This document shows, piece after piece, positions 26,377-29,098 of a stretch of DNA of 29,098 bases. The notes below the pieces were generated by a model. The model was not told the origin of the DNA and ran no database searches. It was given only the letters and a program-made list of their open reading frames with translations. Source of the DNA: a bacterium F11. GTDB lineage: Bacteria; Elusimicrobiota; Elusimicrobia; F11. The stretch is from NCBI GenBank assembly GCA_002176905.1, contig MSYE01000110.1, positions 1-29,098 of the forward strand, read 5' to 3'. Made by a program: the position numbers and the translations under genes. Positions within the stretch are counted from its first letter, which is position 1; every line of letters begins with the position of its first letter.

Positions 26377-27283
26377 GGGCTGCTCCCCGTATCTCATTTA
26401 AGGATCGAATACTTTCCTTATCCATAAAAGCTTGCATTTCTTGGCTGACCTTTTGAAAGACCGTTATTCCTCTGTCGTAAACACTTGAGCCGATGCCAAC
26501 AGCGGTGGCACCGGCCAGGATCATTTCAATTGCATCTTGCCCAGTATATACACCACCTGTTCCAATAATCGGAATTCGCACCGCCTCTGCAATTTCATAA
26601 ACGCATCGAACCGCAATGGGCCGAAGGGCATGTCCGCTAAGTCCACCGATCTTACCACCCAGAATTGGTTTTCTACTGACAATATCAATCAACATTCCGG
26701 GTCCTGCGGTGTTGACCGCGGTAATGGCATCAGCCCCTGCTGCTTCAGCTGCTTTGGCAAGGTCGACAAGTCCCATGACGTTGGGTGATAATTTGACAAA
26801 AACAGGAACCTTGGATTGGTCTTTGACAAGACGAGTGACCGCCTCAGTTCTTTTTGGGGTGCTCAGGCCCGCCATTGTTCCGTAGCCCGGGGTATGAGGG
26901 CAGGAAAGAACCACCTCAATTGCAGAGAAGTCCAATCCAGCTGCTTTCTCTGCGAGAATTTTGAACTCCTCTTCATCTCGACCGGTAATACTACCAATGA
27001 CGGGGGATCCCACTGATTTGAGATCAGAAAATTCATCTCCCACATTGTCGATTCCCGGATTGGAGTAACCAACCGAATTTATCATGCCTCCTGGATAGGT
27101 CAAAATAATGGGGGCGGCATGTCCTTTTCTCGACTCAATTGAGAGTGATTTGGTCGTGACAAGAGCGGCACCACTTTGTGCTGCAAGAGTGAGAGAAGCG
27201 CGACTGATACCGACAATACCGGAAGCGAGAATTGTCGGATTGGGAAGCGTCATTGCGCAGAGTTTGATACTGATATCAGCCAT
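26366..27283 (-). CDS. pyrD: Dihydroorotate dehydrogenase catalytic subunit PyrD, class 1B
   Basis: PyrD is the FMN-bearing TIM-barrel subunit that oxidises dihydroorotate to orotate in pyrimidine synthesis. The 305-residue protein has no N-terminal membrane extension, as expected for the soluble class 1 enzymes. The catalytic base is Cys128 in LSCPHTPGYG, which marks class 1 (class 2 uses Ser). FMN/substrate segments include Lys44-type TTKS (43-46), NSVGYSNPG (69-77), VFVKLSPN (Lys164), NT (191-192), GGLSG (213-217) and the phosphate-binding GTGGV (241-245). The pairing with an adjoining pyrK supports class 1B, NAD-linked. ATG 27283 is preceded by AGGAG at a good distance. A sigma70-like promoter is visible at 27319-27347, so pyrDK is probably its own transcription unit. 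Confidence 0.95.
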   Translation of the reverse strand: MADISIKLCAMTLPNPTILASGIVGISRASLTLAAQSGAALVTTKSLSIESRKGHAAPIILTYPGGMINSVGYSNPGIDNVGDEFSDLKSVGSPVIGSITGRDEEEFKILAEKAAGLDFSAIEVVLSCPHTPGYGTMAGLSTPKRTEAVTRLVKDQSKVPVFVKLSPNVMGLVDLAKAAEAAGADAITAVNTAGPGMLIDIVSRKPILGGKIGGLSGHALRPIAVRCVYEIAEAVRIPIIGTGGVYTGQDAIEMILAGATAVGIGSSVYDRGITVFQKVSQEMQAFMDKESIRSLNEIRGAAHEA

Positions 27284-27288
27284 TGTGT

Positions 27289-27293
27289 CTCCT
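27289..27293 (-). promoter_or_regulatory. Ribosome binding site of pyrD
   Basis: AGGAG stands five to six bases before the ATG at 27283 on the minus strand and fixes that start. It is the clearest Shine-Dalgarno site in the window. Confidence 0.6.
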
Positions 27294-27318
27294 GGGTTTT
27301 CTAAAGGGGTTGGACTCC

Positions 27319-27347
27319 ATTAAAATAAAAAGAAATGGTGCGGTCAA
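27319..27347 (-). promoter_or_regulatory. Putative sigma70-type promoter for pyrDK
   Basis: On the minus strand TTGACC (27347-27342) is separated by exactly 17 bases from TTTAAT (27324-27319), each one mismatch from consensus. The predicted start is about 30 bases before the pyrD ATG, leaving room for the AGGAG ribosome site but not for a long pyrimidine attenuator. No PyrR-type leader hairpin is visible. Confidence 0.55.
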
Positions 27348-27399
27348 ATTGGACATTTATGAATGGAGGGAATAATTGAGGTTGTTGGTATGAAAAACC

Positions 27400-28110
27400 T
27401 TACTTCTTCTTCTCACCCTCAGTCAAATAGCGGTAGCCGACACGTTCAACGGTTTCGATTTTGTGTTCGTATTTTCCCATTTTACGCCGAAGTCGGCCGA
27501 CATGGACATCAACGGTTCTGGTGTTTCCGTGGAGTTCATGACCCCAAACAGTTTCACACAAAACCTCTCGGGTGAGCACATTATTTTTGGATCGCATTAA
27601 GGTTGAGAGAAGTTCAAATTCTTTTGGCGAGAGATCAATGGGTTTGCCTTCCACTTCCACCCGGTGTTGATCGAGAAAAAGTTTTACTGGGCCATCTTCA
27701 ATGAGGCCGGTGACATCGGATTTGGGGGAAGAGCGTCTTAGGACCGCTTTGATTCGGGCGGTGAGCTCTCCGTGATTGAACGGTTTTACAATGTAATCAT
27801 CTGCTCCAATTTCCAACCCAGCGATTTTGTAGGAATCAACGGATTGAACCGTCAACATGATGACCGGCAAGTGAGCTGTGGTGGGATTGGTTTTTAATTT
27901 CTTTAAGATGCCAAAACCATCTTCATCAGGGAGCTGAAGATCCAAAATCATCAGTTTGGGTTTAAAGGTGGGAACCTTTTTGAAGAACTCGGCCGCATTA
28001 ACGGCAGAATCCACAATAAAGCCCTCCCGTTCCAATATGGTTTCTACCAACCGCCGAATATCAGCGTCGTCATCAACAATAAGAATTTTTGTCTTGGCTT
28101 CCGTTGCCAT
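27400..28110 (-). CDS. OmpR/PhoB-family response regulator
   Basis: This 236-residue DNA-binding regulator has the usual two domains. The receiver (about 8-126) shows the acidic pocket Asp13-Asp14-Asp15, phosphoacceptor Asp57 in LMILDLQLPD, Thr87 and Lys109 in IVKPF. A short linker leads to a winged-helix domain (about 140-232) with LSPKEFELLSTLM, VWGHELHG, RTVDVHVGRLRRK and VGYRYL, all typical of PhoB/OmpR proteins. The partner is most likely the histidine kinase just upstream on the same strand, but a palindrome lies in the 141-base gap. The ATG at 28110 fits the domain start; no Shine-Dalgarno site precedes it. The sequence resembles PhoP/PhoB-type regulators, but the stimulus and targets cannot be read from sequence, so no gene symbol is given. 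Confidence 0.93.
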   Translation of the reverse strand: MATEAKTKILIVDDDADIRRLVETILEREGFIVDSAVNAAEFFKKVPTFKPKLMILDLQLPDEDGFGILKKLKTNPTTAHLPVIMLTVQSVDSYKIAGLEIGADDYIVKPFNHGELTARIKAVLRRSSPKSDVTGLIEDGPVKLFLDQHRVEVEGKPIDLSPKEFELLSTLMRSKNNVLTREVLCETVWGHELHGNTRTVDVHVGRLRRKMGKYEHKIETVERVGYRYLTEGEKKK

Positions 28111-28166
28111 GGGGTAATGATAGTAAATAATGGGAGGATCGTGGCTAGGGTTAAGAAGTCATAAAC

Positions 28167-28249
28167 AATTTCTCACGCTTTCGCAATCGCGCTCGCGATC
28201 GATAAATTAATGATCGAATGCGAGCGCGAGCGCGAAAGCGTGAGAAATT
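28167..28249. repeat. Long imperfect palindrome between kinase and regulator (element copy 2)
   Basis: Arms 28167-28203 and 28213-28249 (37 bases each) pair with two small internal mismatched spots around a 9-base loop. The central 41 bases match the reverse complement of the core of the palindrome at 25487-25567 with one mismatch by eye. It begins two bases after the kinase stop codon. Read on the minus strand it would follow the kinase message and precede the regulator, so it may stop or process the transcript between them. Confidence 0.82.
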
Positions 28250-28251
28250 AT

Positions 28252-29098
28252 TTAAAGATTAAACTTCGTCCGAATCTCTTCGGTTAGTTTCGGGAGGGTG
28301 AAAGCGAAAGTTGTCCCTTTGCCGGAAGGCCCAGGGCTTTTGACCCAAATTTTTCCGCCGTGGGCTTCAATAATACCTTTGACAATAGTGAGACCCAAAC
28401 CAGTTCCTTTCTGAGCTTTCTTGGTTGTCTTTTGTTTTTGGTGGGATTGAACCTGTTCAAATTTATTGAAGAGTTTATCGGCATGGCCGGCGGGAATCCC
28501 AATCCCGGTGTCATGAATCCCCAGCTCGAGATAATGGGGTGCCTCTTTGGCATCGATGGTAATAGTTCCGTTTTCCGGTGTAAACTTGAGGGCATTGGAT
28601 GTGAGATTGATCAAAACCTCGGCAATACGGTCTTTGTCCACAAAGGCTTTGGCCACGGTTTTGGGAATTTTGTTTTCAATTTTGATTTTCTTTTCATTGG
28701 CTTGGGGTTTAAATAAAACCGACATTTCGTGGGCCAATTCATGGATATCTTGAACCTCGGGTGTGAGCTTGAGCTTATGGGCTTCGATTTTTGACACATC
28801 CAATAAATTGTCGATAAACCGGCCCAGTCGAACCGCGTTGTTTTTGATAACGGAGAGGTAGTCTTTCTGTAAATCCGATAAAGATCCCGCGTCTCCTTTA
28901 AGGAGGAGGTCCATATATCCTCGAATGGAGGTCATGGGTGAGCGAAGTTCATGGGTCACACTTGAGACAAAATCTCTTTTCATTTCGTCGAGTTCGCCCA
29001 ACTTTTTCCCCATGAGATTGAATTCGTCGGCCAAATCTTCCAGTTCATCGTTGGTGCGAATATGAATGCGGTGATCCAGTTTTCCTTCTCCAATTTTT
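28252..29098 (-). CDS. HAMP-containing sensor histidine kinase, 5'-partial
   Basis: The frame runs off the right edge; 281 residues of the C-terminal part are visible. A TTG at 29034 that could be read as a start is an internal Leu in the HAMP domain: the 21 codons before it read IGEGKLDHRIHIRTNDELED, a classical HAMP end. Next come the dimerisation/phosphotransfer helix with the H-box VTHELRSPM (phosphorylated His) and the ATPase domain with N-box INLTSNALKFTPENG, G1 DTGIGIP, F-box LFNKFEQV and G2 GTGLGLTIVKGIIEAHGG. HAMP implies a membrane-anchored sensor whose transmembrane and input parts lie outside the window. The regulator downstream on the same strand is the likely phosphate acceptor. 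The stop is followed after two bases by a palindrome. Confidence 0.94.
   Translation of the reverse strand, partial: KIGEGKLDHRIHIRTNDELEDLADEFNLMGKKLGELDEMKRDFVSSVTHELRSPMTSIRGYMDLLLKGDAGSLSDLQKDYLSVIKNNAVRLGRFIDNLLDVSKIEAHKLKLTPEVQDIHELAHEMSVLFKPQANEKKIKIENKIPKTVAKAFVDKDRIAEVLINLTSNALKFTPENGTITIDAKEAPHYLELGIHDTGIGIPAGHADKLFNKFEQVQSHQKQKTTKKAQKGTGLGLTIVKGIIEAHGGKIWVKSPGPSGKGTTFAFTLPKLTEEIRTKFNL

Noticed and set aside
26377..26397. Upstream ATG at 26397 as the pyrK start
   Set aside because: GGGGAG is well placed for ATG 26376, and the usual PyrK N-terminus begins there.
27284..27399. A pyrimidine-responsive attenuator (PyrR type) before pyrD
   Set aside because: The predicted leader is about 30 bases, too short, and no alternative hairpins are visible.
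29032..29034. TTG as the histidine kinase start
   Set aside because: Upstream codons continue a good HAMP sequence to the window edge.

Overview
The window is dominated by one enormous open reading frame on the plus strand. It is already open at base 1 and runs without a stop to 25470, giving at least 8,489 residues (very roughly 0.9 MDa) with its N-terminus outside the window. To its right, convergent on the minus strand, is a compact block of ordinary bacterial genes: a HAMP-containing sensor histidine kinase (cut by the right edge), an OmpR/PhoB-type response regulator, and the two subunits of a class 1B dihydroorotate dehydrogenase (PyrD and PyrK). Two related long palindromes sit in the intergenic gaps, each starting two bases after the stop codon of a minus-strand gene.

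Giant gene, region by region. Bases 1 to about 15765 are a tandem array of about 42 half-units of 110-140 residues. They alternate strictly between two types (A and B), so the working period is a dyad of about 250-270 residues. Dyads 4-11 are close to each other in DNA as well as protein, while those at both ends are diverged. This suggests growth from the middle by unequal exchange. Bases about 15781-16743 encode an acidic, helix-rich segment, followed at 16750 by a degenerate repeat remnant. From about 16920 to 19250 come Asn/Asp/Gly/Tyr-rich sequences with DGHG and DPYGN motifs, loosely like YD/Rhs repeats, ending in a dockerin-like calcium loop. From about 19350 to 21230 there is an aromatic beta-rich region, then an Arg-rich/Glu-rich linker and about 1,300 residues of mixed domains. 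The C-terminal 160 residues contain an HTH...PTPSD signature that may be a diverged JAB/JAMM metalloprotease fold. I found only one cysteine in the visible protein, seven residues from the tail motif at its C-terminus, which fits an extracellular or cell-surface protein.

Organism. The gene set (PhoB-type two-component pair, PyrDK) is bacterial. Giant genes of this size are known from candidate phyla such as Omnitrophota, and that is my best guess, but nothing here is diagnostic. No tRNA, rRNA, transposase, CRISPR array or phage gene was seen.

Working relations. PyrD and PyrK overlap by 11 bases and form the electron-transfer dihydroorotate dehydrogenase; a good sigma70-like promoter lies just upstream of pyrD. 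The kinase and regulator are probably a cognate pair, transcribed kinase first, but a palindrome separates them. No functional link between the giant protein and the minus-strand genes is visible beyond adjacency.
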